From assembly GCA_903863935.1 (NCBI GenBank), contig CAIPDV010000121.1, forward strand, positions 1 through 64,000: a stretch of DNA of 64,000 nt. Direction: 5' to 3'. Shown piece after piece: positions 9,805 through 19,820 of the stretch. The translations under genes were made by a program, and so were the position numbers. The notes under the pieces were generated by a model, which searched no databases, was not told where the DNA came from, and saw nothing but the letters and a program-made list of their open reading frames with translations. Position 1 is the first letter of the stretch. Each line of letters starts with the position of its first letter. This DNA comes from an uncultured Bacteroidota bacterium (GTDB lineage: Bacteria; Bacteroidota; Bacteroidia; JABEUT01).

Positions 9805-9979
9805 TATTTTTACATGATATTTTTTTGGACATTTTAAATGACAGTACTATGGACAAATATATTTATATTTTGGACACAAAAAGCACTTAAAATAGGGAAT
9901 TTGAGCCGAACGGGACCATAATTTTGAACTTAGGTCTCAAAAAACAGGTTCTAAATTGGGCAAATAATATTGGCATTTT

Positions 9980-11839
9980 TTACTCTATAAGAACCTTGGA
10001 CACCTTCTGGAAATTCGCATTTCCGATTCGTACAAAATAGGCTCCTTTTGCAAGCCCGCTGATGTTAATTTTTATTTCAAATTTTGATGCGTTTGGAGTT
10101 ACCCATTCAGAGGTTAATTGTTTCCCATTAATATCAAAAATATTTACAACAACTTTATCGTTATTTATCAGCCCGGTAGCAATAACATTTAAGAGGTCAT
10201 TTGCCTGGTAAACTTTTAACTCAGTCATCGGCGATGGATTGTTTGGTAAACCGGTAAAAGTTGACGTTAATCGGTATGAAAATATTCTAACGTTGGCCAC
10301 ATTACCTGTTGGGTCAATAATATACTGATTGGTGTGCCAGAAAGTTAACCCGTCAGGGTCGAGCCAGGATTCTGAAATATCTCCCCACTGGGTAACAAAA
10401 GTGTTAGTTCCCTTCATCGCCGTTTGCTCTGAAAAGGTCATTTGGTTAAGCGGATCACTTACCAATCTGCCGGTATAACGGATGCCAGGATAAAGATTGG
10501 TAGAATTTGTAACATTATAAGCTATTGAAATATCACCATTCAAATCCATTGCAATACTACTGTTCCAACGGCTTACACTGTCATTCGGACCAAAGGTGCT
10601 TTGTTGATGAATACTCCATTTTTTGGTTGTATCGTTCTGTCTCAATTCATACCAGCGTATCCCTGCCACCGAATCTCCCAGGTTAACGGTACAAGATAAA
10701 ACTACGGAACTATAGCCAGTAAACTTGATATATGGCGCATGATAACTAAAAGGTCCTTCAAGTGACCAGACACTTGCGCCACCCGGCTCTACAATATTAC
10801 CTCCGAAGGCATAACCGGCAAAATAACCGTTATAGGGTGCAGTCGCCAGTGAATCAACAAATGTAAGTGCGCAAGTCTTTGCTGTAGTATCTGTTTTAAG
10901 CTGATAAATCATAATACTATTTGTAGGATCACCCATATTTACATTTGTATAGTACATTAAGTATTCAGGTGTGCCCCAAGGTGGCAGAACTCCGTCGCAG
11001 GTTAGCAATCTTGGGGAACCAGGCAACTGGCTTTCCCTATTCACAACTATGCTGCTTGGGAACCTTGAAATAATAAGCCCGGCATTCGGATCACCTTTCA
11101 ACATTCTGTTTCGTTCAAGAACTGCAACTCCGGCTGTATCAAGATTTATATCTCTGTATGTTGCATAATAACCGTCTGTCCATACTGTGAATTTTGGGAA
11201 GTCCGGCATTACTGGAAAAGGATAAGTCCATACATCATAGGTACCTGTAGGATCGGATGTAGTAGAAACTGCAAAGGACAAGTTCATATAGTTATAGGTT
11301 ACATCACAAACAACCCATCGGTCGGCATACTTATCATAAATTACTATGGAATCGTCTGTGCAGTCGCCGCCCAACGTTGACATATCAGTTGACAGAAGCA
11401 GGTTTCCTACCTTATCATAGATATTATAGTTACATAAATTAACCCCCTGAACATAATTATTCGGGCCTGCAGCTCCATTTGCATCTGGCCTGTAATTCCA
11501 GTTACCACCCTCAAAATTTACTATTGTAGTATCCAAATAAGTTGAACCAACTTTTTGCTGAACAACAGGGTCGGAAGGATAGGATTGTTTTCGAATAAAA
11601 TTCGGAGCATTGCGCACAGCCTCACGCACGTCTCCGATGTCCGCTTTAAAAGGGCTTGTTTTCATAACACTGCTGGATAGCTCCCGCAATGGTTTTGTGA
11701 CATGAAAACTGGTACAATGAATATATTGGGAGGAGCCTGCAGGCTTTCCGCTTTTATATCCCAATAAGTTATTTGTATTTTGTCCGTAGGCAAAAGTTAT
11801 GGATGCGATTACGATTGGTAAGAACGTATATTTTCTCAT
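9980..11839 (-). CDS. Secreted protein with T9SS type A C-terminal sorting domain
   Basis: N-terminal signal MRKYTFLPIVIASITFAYGQ; C-terminal KVVVNIFDINGKQLTSEWV...LAKGAYFVRIGNANFQKVSKVLIE. Confidence 0.8.
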   Translation of the reverse strand: MRKYTFLPIVIASITFAYGQNTNNLLGYKSGKPAGSSQYIHCTSFHVTKPLRELSSSVMKTSPFKADIGDVREAVRNAPNFIRKQSYPSDPVVQQKVGSTYLDTTIVNFEGGNWNYRPDANGAAGPNNYVQGVNLCNYNIYDKVGNLLLSTDMSTLGGDCTDDSIVIYDKYADRWVVCDVTYNYMNLSFAVSTTSDPTGTYDVWTYPFPVMPDFPKFTVWTDGYYATYRDINLDTAGVAVLERNRMLKGDPNAGLIISRFPSSIVVNRESQLPGSPRLLTCDGVLPPWGTPEYLMYYTNVNMGDPTNSIMIYQLKTDTTAKTCALTFVDSLATAPYNGYFAGYAFGGNIVEPGGASVWSLEGPFSYHAPYIKFTGYSSVVLSCTVNLGDSVAGIRWYELRQNDTTKKWSIHQQSTFGPNDSVSRWNSSIAMDLNGDISIAYNVTNSTNLYPGIRYTGRLVSDPLNQMTFSEQTAMKGTNTFVTQWGDISESWLDPDGLTFWHTNQYIIDPTGNVANVRIFSYRLTSTFTGLPNNPSPMTELKVYQANDLLNVIATGLINNDKVVVNIFDINGKQLTSEWVTPNASKFEIKINISGLAKGAYFVRIGNANFQKVSKVLIE

Positions 11840-11908
11840 GGTAAAGGAGAATTTGGTTAATCAAAGATAGGAAAATTAAATCGCAGGAAAGAAAATGATC
11901 AATTCCTA

Positions 11909-11916
11909 TATCTTTG
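11909..11916 (+). promoter_or_regulatory. Bacteroidota-type -7 box (TATCTTTG)
   Basis: TAnnTTTG upstream of the CDS at 11966. Confidence 0.5.
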
Positions 11917-11965
11917 CAGGAAGTTAATTATTAGTGAGCTTTATTACACGAAAGGATTTACGCAA

Positions 11966-14134
11966 GTGAAACAGACTAAACAAAGCAACAAAAATCAGGT
12001 AAAACCTGCAAATAAAAACCAACACCCGGAATTGGTTGTTAATCGGTTTGCAAAGCTCGAAATATTCATTCCGATCGGTATTTGCCTTATAACTTTACTC
12101 TGCTTTTCTCACATTTTCAGCAACCAGTTTTTGTTCTGGGATGATAACCAATTTATCCTTAACAACATAAATATCCGCAGGTTTACTTGGGAAAATATGC
12201 GACAACTTATTTCCCATGAATACGGGGCAAACTGGCAACCCCTTACTATGCTTTCCTATTCCATTAACTACTATTTTTCAAAGTATTCTCCGTTTGGTTA
12301 TTTTTTCACAAACGTTCTTTTCCATTTAGGTAGTACAGCAATGGTGTTTTTCATAATAAAAAAACTACTGATTTCTTTTTGGGGTAATGCAAAAATGAAA
12401 CCAACACTGCTTATCGCCGGTATTGTTTCACTTTGGTTTGGCATTCATCCAATGCACGTAGAATCGGTTGGCTGGTTATTTGAGCGCAAAGATGTGCTTT
12501 ATACTTTCTTTTATTTGTTGGGATTATTGTTCTACATAAAATATGTGAATGGGGAAAAGTCGAAAGGTATGTTCATCCTGAATATTCTTTTAACCATTCT
12601 AAGTTTATGGGCCCTGATAGGCCTATCAGGGCCAAGTTTCCATTTCATGGTGAAGTCATTTCACATTACCATTTGGCCGCCTGTTGTTTTGCTGCCTCTG
12701 GCAATATTCTTTGCAATTGCAGCCTTAGGCGAATTAAAATTCATAAAAGTAAAAGTGGAGCTTTTTTATGTTTTTGAGTTTTTCTTTTTTGCTTTGATCT
12801 CAAAGCCTATGGCGGTGGTATTTCCATTTTCCATTTTATTGATCGACTTTTTCCTGAACCGGAAATTCAAAAAAAATGTACTAATAGAGAAAATACCTTT
12901 CCTTGCTCTTTCATTCGTAATAGGTCTTCTAACGCTCCAAACTCAGGATGCCAATCATGCCCTCGATTCGGTATTTCCTTTATCGGATCGCTTCTTTATT
13001 GCATGTTATAGCTTCACTGAATACATTGTGAAATTATTTTTTCCTTTTCACCTTTCGGGTTTCTATCCTTACCCTGTAAACCCGGGTACCAGCCTGCCAA
13101 CAGAATTTTATTTAAGGCCTCTTCTACTCATTTTAGTTACAGTAGTTCCTTTATATTTTACCTACAAAAAAAATAAAGCATGGTTTAAAGTTTTAGCCTT
13201 CGGACTTGGGTTTTACCTTGTAAATATTGCACTGGTACTGCAATTCTTCTCAGTTGGCAATGCCATTATCTCTGACCGATATTCCTACATGTCATACATT
13301 GGTTTGTTCTTCATAATTGCGTATTTCCTGAATGTTCTAATTGAAAAAAGTTCCGAGTCTGTCCGCTTTGCAATTATGACTGCGGGAGTATTATTCACAG
13401 CCATGCTGGGATATCTTTGTTTTGACAGAACGTATGCTTGGACCAACACTGAAACCATGCTGACAGATGTAATAAACCAGTATCCTGAAAAGGTACCACA
13501 GGCGTATAAATATCTTGGTATTTACTATGGAGAAACAGGCAGGCCAAAAGATGCTTTCAATTGTTATGATATAGTAATTAACAAAATGCATCTGATGGAC
13601 CCACAAGCTTATTGCAACATGGGTATGGTTTACATAGCACTCAACAACCTTAAGGAAGCGGGTAAATACCTGCTAATGTCAATAAAACTGGATAGTAATT
13701 CCTTTATGTCGTATCGTAACCTTGGCCAGATATGCCTTGATACAGGCAACTATGCCGGGGCTTTCCATTATTTTGACAAGGCTAAAAGCATTTATGCGAA
13801 TGATGAAGGGCTCTATTTCGAAATTAGCCTGGCTCATGTTGCAACCCAGCAATATGCCGAAGCTGTTAAAGATTACAACCTGTTGCTTCAAATGAATCCG
13901 GATAATGCTAAGTATTACTACAATCGTGGTATTGCAGAATACAGCTTAGGGCAAAAAGATGCTGCTACTGATGATTTCAAAAAGACTTTGAGTATGCCGG
14001 TCACACCTCAAAATGCGCCCTATCATATGGATGCAAACTCTGCTCACAATCTTTCCGTTCTGAGTAAAGAACGAGGTGATACAAAAGCTGCTGAACAATA
14101 CGATGAAATGGCTAAAAAATTGGGTGCGCAGTAA
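11966..14134 (+). CDS. Polytopic membrane protein with C-terminal TPRs (TMTC/PMT-like)
   Basis: FLFWDDNQFILNN, HPMHVESVGWLFERKDVLYTFFYLLGLLFYIKY, SDRYSYMSYIGLFF; TPR repeats in the C-terminal third. Confidence 0.85.
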   Translation: MKQTKQSNKNQVKPANKNQHPELVVNRFAKLEIFIPIGICLITLLCFSHIFSNQFLFWDDNQFILNNINIRRFTWENMRQLISHEYGANWQPLTMLSYSINYYFSKYSPFGYFFTNVLFHLGSTAMVFFIIKKLLISFWGNAKMKPTLLIAGIVSLWFGIHPMHVESVGWLFERKDVLYTFFYLLGLLFYIKYVNGEKSKGMFILNILLTILSLWALIGLSGPSFHFMVKSFHITIWPPVVLLPLAIFFAIAALGELKFIKVKVELFYVFEFFFFALISKPMAVVFPFSILLIDFFLNRKFKKNVLIEKIPFLALSFVIGLLTLQTQDANHALDSVFPLSDRFFIACYSFTEYIVKLFFPFHLSGFYPYPVNPGTSLPTEFYLRPLLLILVTVVPLYFTYKKNKAWFKVLAFGLGFYLVNIALVLQFFSVGNAIISDRYSYMSYIGLFFIIAYFLNVLIEKSSESVRFAIMTAGVLFTAMLGYLCFDRTYAWTNTETMLTDVINQYPEKVPQAYKYLGIYYGETGRPKDAFNCYDIVINKMHLMDPQAYCNMGMVYIALNNLKEAGKYLLMSIKLDSNSFMSYRNLGQICLDTGNYAGAFHYFDKAKSIYANDEGLYFEISLAHVATQQYAEAVKDYNLLLQMNPDNAKYYYNRGIAEYSLGQKDAATDDFKKTLSMPVTPQNAPYHMDANSAHNLSVLSKERGDTKAAEQYDEMAKKLGAQ

Positions 14135-14136
14135 GA

Positions 14137-14757
14137 TTATTTCTCTTTAAACTTACTGCTGAAAATAATATCCCAAAGGATGGAACTAACACCATATCCA
14201 CGATTGGGTTGTTGGTAGTGGTGTTTCATGTGGTTAACCTTTAGCTTAAGCCAGTACTGGCTTTTAAAGCCATAATGATGGATTGCATAATGAGTCATAT
14301 CATACACCAAATATCCTACAACAATCCCTACAAAAAGTGGGGCTACATAAACATTTCCCAGCAGTAACCAGAATATGCCATAGACAATAAATGCCAATGG
14401 AATGCTAAGTGAGGGTACCATAACCAACCTGTGCGTGTCATTCGGGTAATCATGATGTACTCCATGCATGATAAAATGGATTCTCCTGCCAAGCTCACCG
14501 GGTAACGCAGTGTGGAAAACCCAACGGTGCAAAACATATTCTATTAAAGTCCACACAAAAAGCCCCCCAATAAAAAAGGCACAGATTATTAGTGCTCCCA
14601 AATGCAACATAAAAATAGAGCGATACAAAAAGAAAACTATAACCGGTACAAATATGTAAAGTGGAACAGACCAGTGTATCCGTGACAGTTTATCAAGCAC
14701 AGGGCTTTTAAACATCACTATTGATTCATCCTTATTTGAAACAAAATTCTTTTCCAT
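14137..14757 (-). CDS. Fatty acid hydroxylase / sterol desaturase superfamily protein
   Basis: His-box motifs EYVLHRWVFH, HFIMHGVHHDYPND, MTHYAIHH, HMKHHY. Confidence 0.9.
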   Translation of the reverse strand: MEKNFVSNKDESIVMFKSPVLDKLSRIHWSVPLYIFVPVIVFFLYRSIFMLHLGALIICAFFIGGLFVWTLIEYVLHRWVFHTALPGELGRRIHFIMHGVHHDYPNDTHRLVMVPSLSIPLAFIVYGIFWLLLGNVYVAPLFVGIVVGYLVYDMTHYAIHHYGFKSQYWLKLKVNHMKHHYQQPNRGYGVSSILWDIIFSSKFKEK

Positions 14758-14775
14758 AATTTATAATAGCGGCGG

Positions 14776-14783
14776 CAAAGTTA
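14776..14783 (-). promoter_or_regulatory. -7 box (TAACTTTG, minus strand)
   Basis: Reverse complement of caaagtta just upstream of the hydroxylase start. Confidence 0.45.
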
Positions 14784-14791
14784 CGAAAAAA

Positions 14792-14826
14792 GCGAATAGC
14801 CATTAGCGGGTGGCAATTAGCCTTTA
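14792..14826. repeat. Five consecutive heptamer units (GCNNNTA-like)
   Basis: gcgaata gccatta gcgggtg gcaatta gccttta; includes the stop codon of the 14824 CDS. Confidence 0.6.
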
Positions 14827-17448
14827 TTTCAGGTTATCCTTGAAAAATTGGAGATATTCATCACTCTTTGCATGCTTTAAAAGTATACGGAAGTTTTTAT
14901 CGGATATATAAAATCCGTGGTAAGAATCAGGCGGTAAGGCCTTCAGGATATCAGGGTTTGTATTAATATAATTGTAGTAGTCTTTTGCGGTTGTTGGTGA
15001 TATGAATTTATGAACAACCAGCATTTGCTGTCCCTGATTAAGGAAGATATCATCCATTGTAAAGTTGTTCTGGCTATATATTTTGGTATTCATATCCGTT
15101 ACGGCATTCCGGACAATATTTACCTTACCCGATTGTTTGTTATCAATAGCCAGAACATAATAATACGTTGAATCGGCATCTTTTGAATATACTACAGGGA
15201 TTGTATCGTTACTTTTAACCTGCGGTTGTGTTTGTTGCTTAGGTTTTCTGTTCAGGTAATCAAGAATGGATTGGGCAACTACTTTAATCGTGTCTTTAGG
15301 ATATTCAATTATTACTTTTTCCAACGCATTTTTATAAGCTTCAATGCCATTAGCATGTCCAATGGCAGCTGCTTCCATAAATGCAAATTTTGGCATTTCA
15401 GGGTTTTTCGGGTATAAAGAATCAACCTGAGCACAGTCATTCAGAACCTCTGCATAATTGGCTTCGTTATATGATTTCAAGGTTGCAGTATATATCTTCA
15501 GAATTTCTTCACGGCTGGCTTCCTGCTGCTGACGGTATTTGTCCGGATCCCTGATCAGCAAAGCATATTCTGTATCCGGGTATTTTGTTAAAAGGATATT
15601 CTTGTAATAATCTGCTCTTTCCTGATTACCCGTTTTGGTGTACATCAGGTATAAATCATAATACGCTATCAGCTTGTACTTGTTTTCCGGAAAACGCAAT
15701 AGTAAATCTTCAAGATCAGCCTCCGATTTGCGGAAGTTTTTAATGTATTCTTTATATATAAAACCTACATTATAAAAGGCTTCAACAAGAGAGTCATTTG
15801 AAGCTTTCATTTGGGCATCACTGAAAGGAATATTTTTCATGTAAGCCGAACGGGCATCTTTCTTTTTGGTAGAATCTTTTCCGGCGGCTATACTTTTTTT
15901 ATTGGTATCGCCTCCGGCATCGTTACCATTTGTCAATTGCAAAGCATCTGCAATTTTCTTACTACGCCTCCAGTTATCTTCCAAAGGCCGGTTTCCCCAC
16001 CGCTGCACGAACTCGGTAATACCCTGGTTAACCGCACTTGGATTATAGAAATACCATTTACCATTCGAAATTCCAACATTCGGTAACTGTGGGTTCTGAT
16101 TTGCCTCCTGATTCTGTGCTTCCTGTTCTTTCCTTTCTTCTTCTTTTCGTTTTTCGGCGGCCATCAAACTATCAATATACTTCTCAGCACCTTTTTGGCC
16201 GCGTCTGGCAATTCGCTGCAGACTATCCTCGCGGTCTATAATATTCAAATTCTTAACCAGCCTGTCCAGGTTTTCCTTTTTGGCCAGAATTGAATCACGT
16301 CCTCTGAATTTTTTAGGCAGGGTAATTATGGTGCTATCATATAATTTCTTGGCACCTCTGTAATCCTCATGATTGAAGGCAATATTACCTAGCGCCAAAT
16401 AGGATATAGCCTTTTGTACTGTATTTGTAGTACTTGCCTTAATTGACTTATGAAGATCTTCAAGACCCAATTTTTCATCATTTTCTTTCAGGGCAATTTC
16501 ACCAAGGGCATAATAGATCTGATCCCGGTCGTCAATATACTTGGTAGGTTTAAGCATCTTAACAAGATTCTCCTTGATCTGCTCATTTTCTTTAGCACCT
16601 CCCATGTAAAGCAAAGCCCTCTTGATTCGGGCTTCAAAATCCAATGCATTGTAAGGATGCAGAGTAAGGCATTTGGTATAATTATCGTAGGCCTTTTTAT
16701 TATCACCTTCCCGTTCAGCAATCTGGGCTATTATGAAATAATAACGGGCTTTCGTTTTCTTGTCCTTCTCGTATTTTATTGCTTTCAGTAGCTGAGCTTC
16801 TACTTCCGGATATTGGCCTATCCTCATATTCCAGTCAGCTACTACTGCAAAAACCTGCGGTATTAATTTTTTGGGAACCTTTTTATCCAGGCTGCTCTTT
16901 AAAAGGTCAATAATTTCTTCAGCCTTACTTACCGACCCTAACTGGTCATACGTTCTGGCTTGCCAAATGAGGGCCTCATATTTAAAATCGGATTTGCGGT
17001 ATTCCTTGGTTGCATACTCAAGGGCGTCACTTGCCTCTAGCAGATCATTCTTATATAAATGTGCCTGTGATAGCAGTAAATAACAGTACTTAATATAATG
17101 AACCGCATCCGGAATTTCGTGCTTGTTCTTATCTGTAATAGTATGCTTTTGAATCATTGTATCGGCCTTTTTAATGGCCCTGCTCATATTCGGATAAACG
17201 GTAGCAGCTTCAGTAGGATCCGGATAAACGTAAACCGGAATAATATCTGTATAATCATCCTTATGGGTCTGGTTCAATGTAGCAACACCTTCATCAAAGG
17301 CAAGCTTCCCCCAAAAGTATCCGTTATAATGTGCACACGTATTATGAAAAGTACGCGTTAGCCAAGTGTTCTTTTGGGTTGTACACGAAGTAACACCCCA
17401 TAGCACTATAGCAATGGCAGCTAAACGGAATATATTTTGTTTGGTCAA
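14824..17448 (-). CDS. TPR lipoprotein, PorW/SprE-like (T9SS/gliding)
   Basis: Lipobox LWGVTSC; TQKNTWLTRTFHNTCAHYNGYFWGKLAFDEGV; many TPRs. Confidence 0.8.
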   Translation of the reverse strand: MTKQNIFRLAAIAIVLWGVTSCTTQKNTWLTRTFHNTCAHYNGYFWGKLAFDEGVATLNQTHKDDYTDIIPVYVYPDPTEAATVYPNMSRAIKKADTMIQKHTITDKNKHEIPDAVHYIKYCYLLLSQAHLYKNDLLEASDALEYATKEYRKSDFKYEALIWQARTYDQLGSVSKAEEIIDLLKSSLDKKVPKKLIPQVFAVVADWNMRIGQYPEVEAQLLKAIKYEKDKKTKARYYFIIAQIAEREGDNKKAYDNYTKCLTLHPYNALDFEARIKRALLYMGGAKENEQIKENLVKMLKPTKYIDDRDQIYYALGEIALKENDEKLGLEDLHKSIKASTTNTVQKAISYLALGNIAFNHEDYRGAKKLYDSTIITLPKKFRGRDSILAKKENLDRLVKNLNIIDREDSLQRIARRGQKGAEKYIDSLMAAEKRKEEERKEQEAQNQEANQNPQLPNVGISNGKWYFYNPSAVNQGITEFVQRWGNRPLEDNWRRSKKIADALQLTNGNDAGGDTNKKSIAAGKDSTKKKDARSAYMKNIPFSDAQMKASNDSLVEAFYNVGFIYKEYIKNFRKSEADLEDLLLRFPENKYKLIAYYDLYLMYTKTGNQERADYYKNILLTKYPDTEYALLIRDPDKYRQQQEASREEILKIYTATLKSYNEANYAEVLNDCAQVDSLYPKNPEMPKFAFMEAAAIGHANGIEAYKNALEKVIIEYPKDTIKVVAQSILDYLNRKPKQQTQPQVKSNDTIPVVYSKDADSTYYYVLAIDNKQSGKVNIVRNAVTDMNTKIYSQNNFTMDDIFLNQGQQMLVVHKFISPTTAKDYYNYINTNPDILKALPPDSYHGFYISDKNFRILLKHAKSDEYLQFFKDNLK

Positions 17449-17498
17449 CGACTTAAAAAAAGGTATAGCTATAACCTATAATATGTGATTTTAGTGTG

Positions 17499-17506
17499 CA
17501 AAGATA
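17499..17506 (-). promoter_or_regulatory. -7 box (TATCTTTG, minus strand)
   Basis: Reverse complement of caaagata about 50 nt before the 17448 start. Confidence 0.5.
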
Positions 17507-17523
17507 ATATCTAATGGCAAATT

Positions 17524-17558
17524 TTGAGTGTTGAATGCTAAATGTTTAATGCTCAATT
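17524..17558. repeat. Five consecutive heptamer units
   Basis: ttgagtg ttgaatg ctaaatg tttaatg ctcaatt. Confidence 0.55.
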
Positions 17559-17613
17559 AAGTTTTACACTCACCCCAAACCCTTAAAGGAGCTTTAAGTA
17601 GTGCTATTCAAAG

Positions 17614-17648
17614 CCCCTTTAGGCGTTTAGAGTGAACACCTAAAGGGG
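17614..17648. repeat. Inverted repeat CCCCTTTAGG...CCTAAAGGGG spanning a CDS 3' end
   Basis: 10-bp perfect arms, 15-nt loop; second arm encodes the last codons and stop of the carboxylase. Confidence 0.8.
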
Positions 17649-19181
17649 AATATTTCCATGTTTCTTTTTAGGCAATGTATCCACCTTGTTTTTCAGCATT
17701 TCAAAAGCTTTAATAAGTTTGATGCGGGTGTCTTCAGGCATAATAACCTCATCTACATAGCCCCTTTCAGCAGCCCTGTATGGGTTAGCAAAGTGCGAAA
17801 TGTATTCCTCTTCCTTTTCTTTCAGTTTGGCAGCGGGGTCTTTGGCTTCGGAAATTTCTTTTTTAAAGATGATTTCAGTTGCTCCTTTGGCTCCCATAAC
17901 GGCAATTTCAGCGGTTGGCCAGGCATAGTTCATATCGGCACCAATGTGCTTGGAATTCATAACATCATACGCCCCTCCATAAGCTTTGCGGGTGATGACA
18001 GTAATACGAGGTACTGTCGCTTCACAGAATGCATACAGAAGTTTAGCTCCGTTGGATATAATTCCGTTCCATTCCTGATCGGTGCCAGGCAAAAAGCCCG
18101 GAACATCTTCAAATACCAATAAAGGAATATTAAAGCTGTCGCAGAAACGTACGAAACGGGCAGCTTTTGCAGAGGACTTTATATCCAATACACCGGCAAG
18201 AAATGCAGGTTGGTTAGCCACAATACCAATACTTTTTCCGGCTAATCGCGCAAAACCTACAATTATGTTTTCAGCATAGTTTTTATGGACCTCAAAGAAA
18301 CTTTCACTATCGGTCACTTCATTTATTACATCCCTTATATCATAAGGCTGGTTAGGGTTTTCAGGCACTAACATATTAAGTACCGGTCTACTTTCATTCG
18401 AAGGTTGATAAGGTATAGAAGGTGCATCTTCCTCACAGTTTTGAGGCATGTAACTAAGCAAGGTCTTCAGATTCTGAATACACTCTACCCCATTGGCACA
18501 GGAAAAATGAGCCACACCCGATTTAGCCGAATGAGTAGATGCTCCTCCCAATTCTTCAGAGGTTACCTGTTCATGCGTAACGGTTTTAACCACATTTGGT
18601 CCCGTAACAAACATATACGAAGTATGTTCCACCATTAAAATAAAGTCGGTGATAGCAGGAGAATATACAGCACCACCTGCACAAGGGCCCATAATGGCAC
18701 TTAATTGCGGTATAACACCCGATGCCCGGGTATTCCTATAGAATATATCGGCATAACCACCGAGTGATACAACACCTTCCTGTATGCGGGCACCACCCGA
18801 GTCGTTCAGACCTATTACCGGAGCACCGTTCTTCATAGCCAGATCAAGTATCCTGCATATTTTTTCGGCATGCGCCTCAGATAGCGACCCGCCAAAGACA
18901 GTAAAATCCTGAGCAAATACATACACTAAACGACCGTTTACGGTTCCATAGCCTGTAATAACACCATCGCCTAAAAACTGTTCACGTTCGGTACCAAAGT
19001 TACTTTCCCTCGCAGTTACAAACATCCCAATCTCTTCAAAGCTACCTTCATCCATCAATAAGGCAACCCTTTCGCGAGCCGTAAGTTTGCCTTTTTTATG
19101 CTGAGATTTAATACGTTCTTCTCCTCCACCTAGTTTGGCTTCGGCTATTTTATCTTTAAGTTCTTTATGTTTCTTATCCAT
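17640..19181 (-). CDS. Acyl-CoA carboxylase beta subunit (propionyl-CoA carboxylase type)
   Basis: [60 protein letters not shown] track starts at 19274 but MDKKHKEL at 19181 is the likely start. Confidence 0.93.
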   Translation of the reverse strand: MDKKHKELKDKIAEAKLGGGEERIKSQHKKGKLTARERVALLMDEGSFEEIGMFVTARESNFGTEREQFLGDGVITGYGTVNGRLVYVFAQDFTVFGGSLSEAHAEKICRILDLAMKNGAPVIGLNDSGGARIQEGVVSLGGYADIFYRNTRASGVIPQLSAIMGPCAGGAVYSPAITDFILMVEHTSYMFVTGPNVVKTVTHEQVTSEELGGASTHSAKSGVAHFSCANGVECIQNLKTLLSYMPQNCEEDAPSIPYQPSNESRPVLNMLVPENPNQPYDIRDVINEVTDSESFFEVHKNYAENIIVGFARLAGKSIGIVANQPAFLAGVLDIKSSAKAARFVRFCDSFNIPLLVFEDVPGFLPGTDQEWNGIISNGAKLLYAFCEATVPRITVITRKAYGGAYDVMNSKHIGADMNYAWPTAEIAVMGAKGATEIIFKKEISEAKDPAAKLKEKEEEYISHFANPYRAAERGYVDEVIMPEDTRIKLIKAFEMLKNKVDTLPKKKHGNIPL

Positions 19182-19204
19182 TAGCGAAAATTTATTGAGA
19201 CCTG

Positions 19205-19212
19205 CAAAGGTA
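19205..19212 (-). promoter_or_regulatory. -7 box (TACCTTTG, minus strand)
   Basis: Reverse complement of caaaggta, upstream of start 19181. Confidence 0.5.
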
Positions 19213-19214
19213 AA

Positions 19215-19297
19215 AGATAATAGATATGAGATATAAGAGATAAGATATACGCTTGTAAGATTTTTTTTGCTCATCTTTTATCTCTCATCTTTCATCA
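19215..19297. repeat. Convergent heptamer-iterated inverted repeat (AGATATN word)
   Basis: Arm 1 agataat agatatg agatata agagata agatata; arm 2 ctcatct tttatct ctcatct ttcatca. Confidence 0.65.
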
Positions 19298-19538
19298 TAA
19301 TTTTGGGTTTTGTTTTACACTTTTATACACTTTTTAAGGTGCTTAGTGGTGTGTAAATGCAATAGAATATATTATTGATTATCAAACATTTGAATCATTA
19401 TTTATTACAGACAGCTTTTACAAGAGGTGTAAAACAAAGTATTTATAAGCACAGGTAATCAGATACTTGAGATGATTTGACAATGTTTTTGTTTTACACC
19501 TAATTGAGGGATCAATAATACATTGTGTATAATGGTAT

Positions 19539-19820
19539 CTATTTTTGCGTATAAATGATGATGTTTATTGCTATGCTTAGAATAGATGCAACCAAAAGAA
19601 TGCGATTTAGTATCAGGAGCTTTTTCAATAAAATTACCTCTTTCCGTATTTCTTCGTTTGGTGAAATCTTAATGTGATAATTAATATCCTTCATATTAAT
19701 CCTTCGTCCAGTCATGTCAAAAACTCTTTTGCGTCCAATAATTATAGACTGAATTCCCATAATTAAATAAGAAACAAAATATAATGCTATAATACTATTT
19801 AACAATATATTCATATTCAA
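19539..19820 (-). CDS. Small two-TM hypothetical protein
   Basis: Two hydrophobic segments; ATGA-type overlap with the upstream DUF5103 gene end. Confidence 0.5.
   Translation of the reverse strand: MNMNILLNSIIALYFVSYLIMGIQSIIIGRKRVFDMTGRRINMKDINYHIKISPNEEIRKEVILLKKLLILNRILLVASILSIAINIIIYTQK

Noticed and set aside
17658-18122. 154-aa plus-strand ORF
   Set aside because: Antisense to the acyl-CoA carboxylase gene; no recognisable motif.
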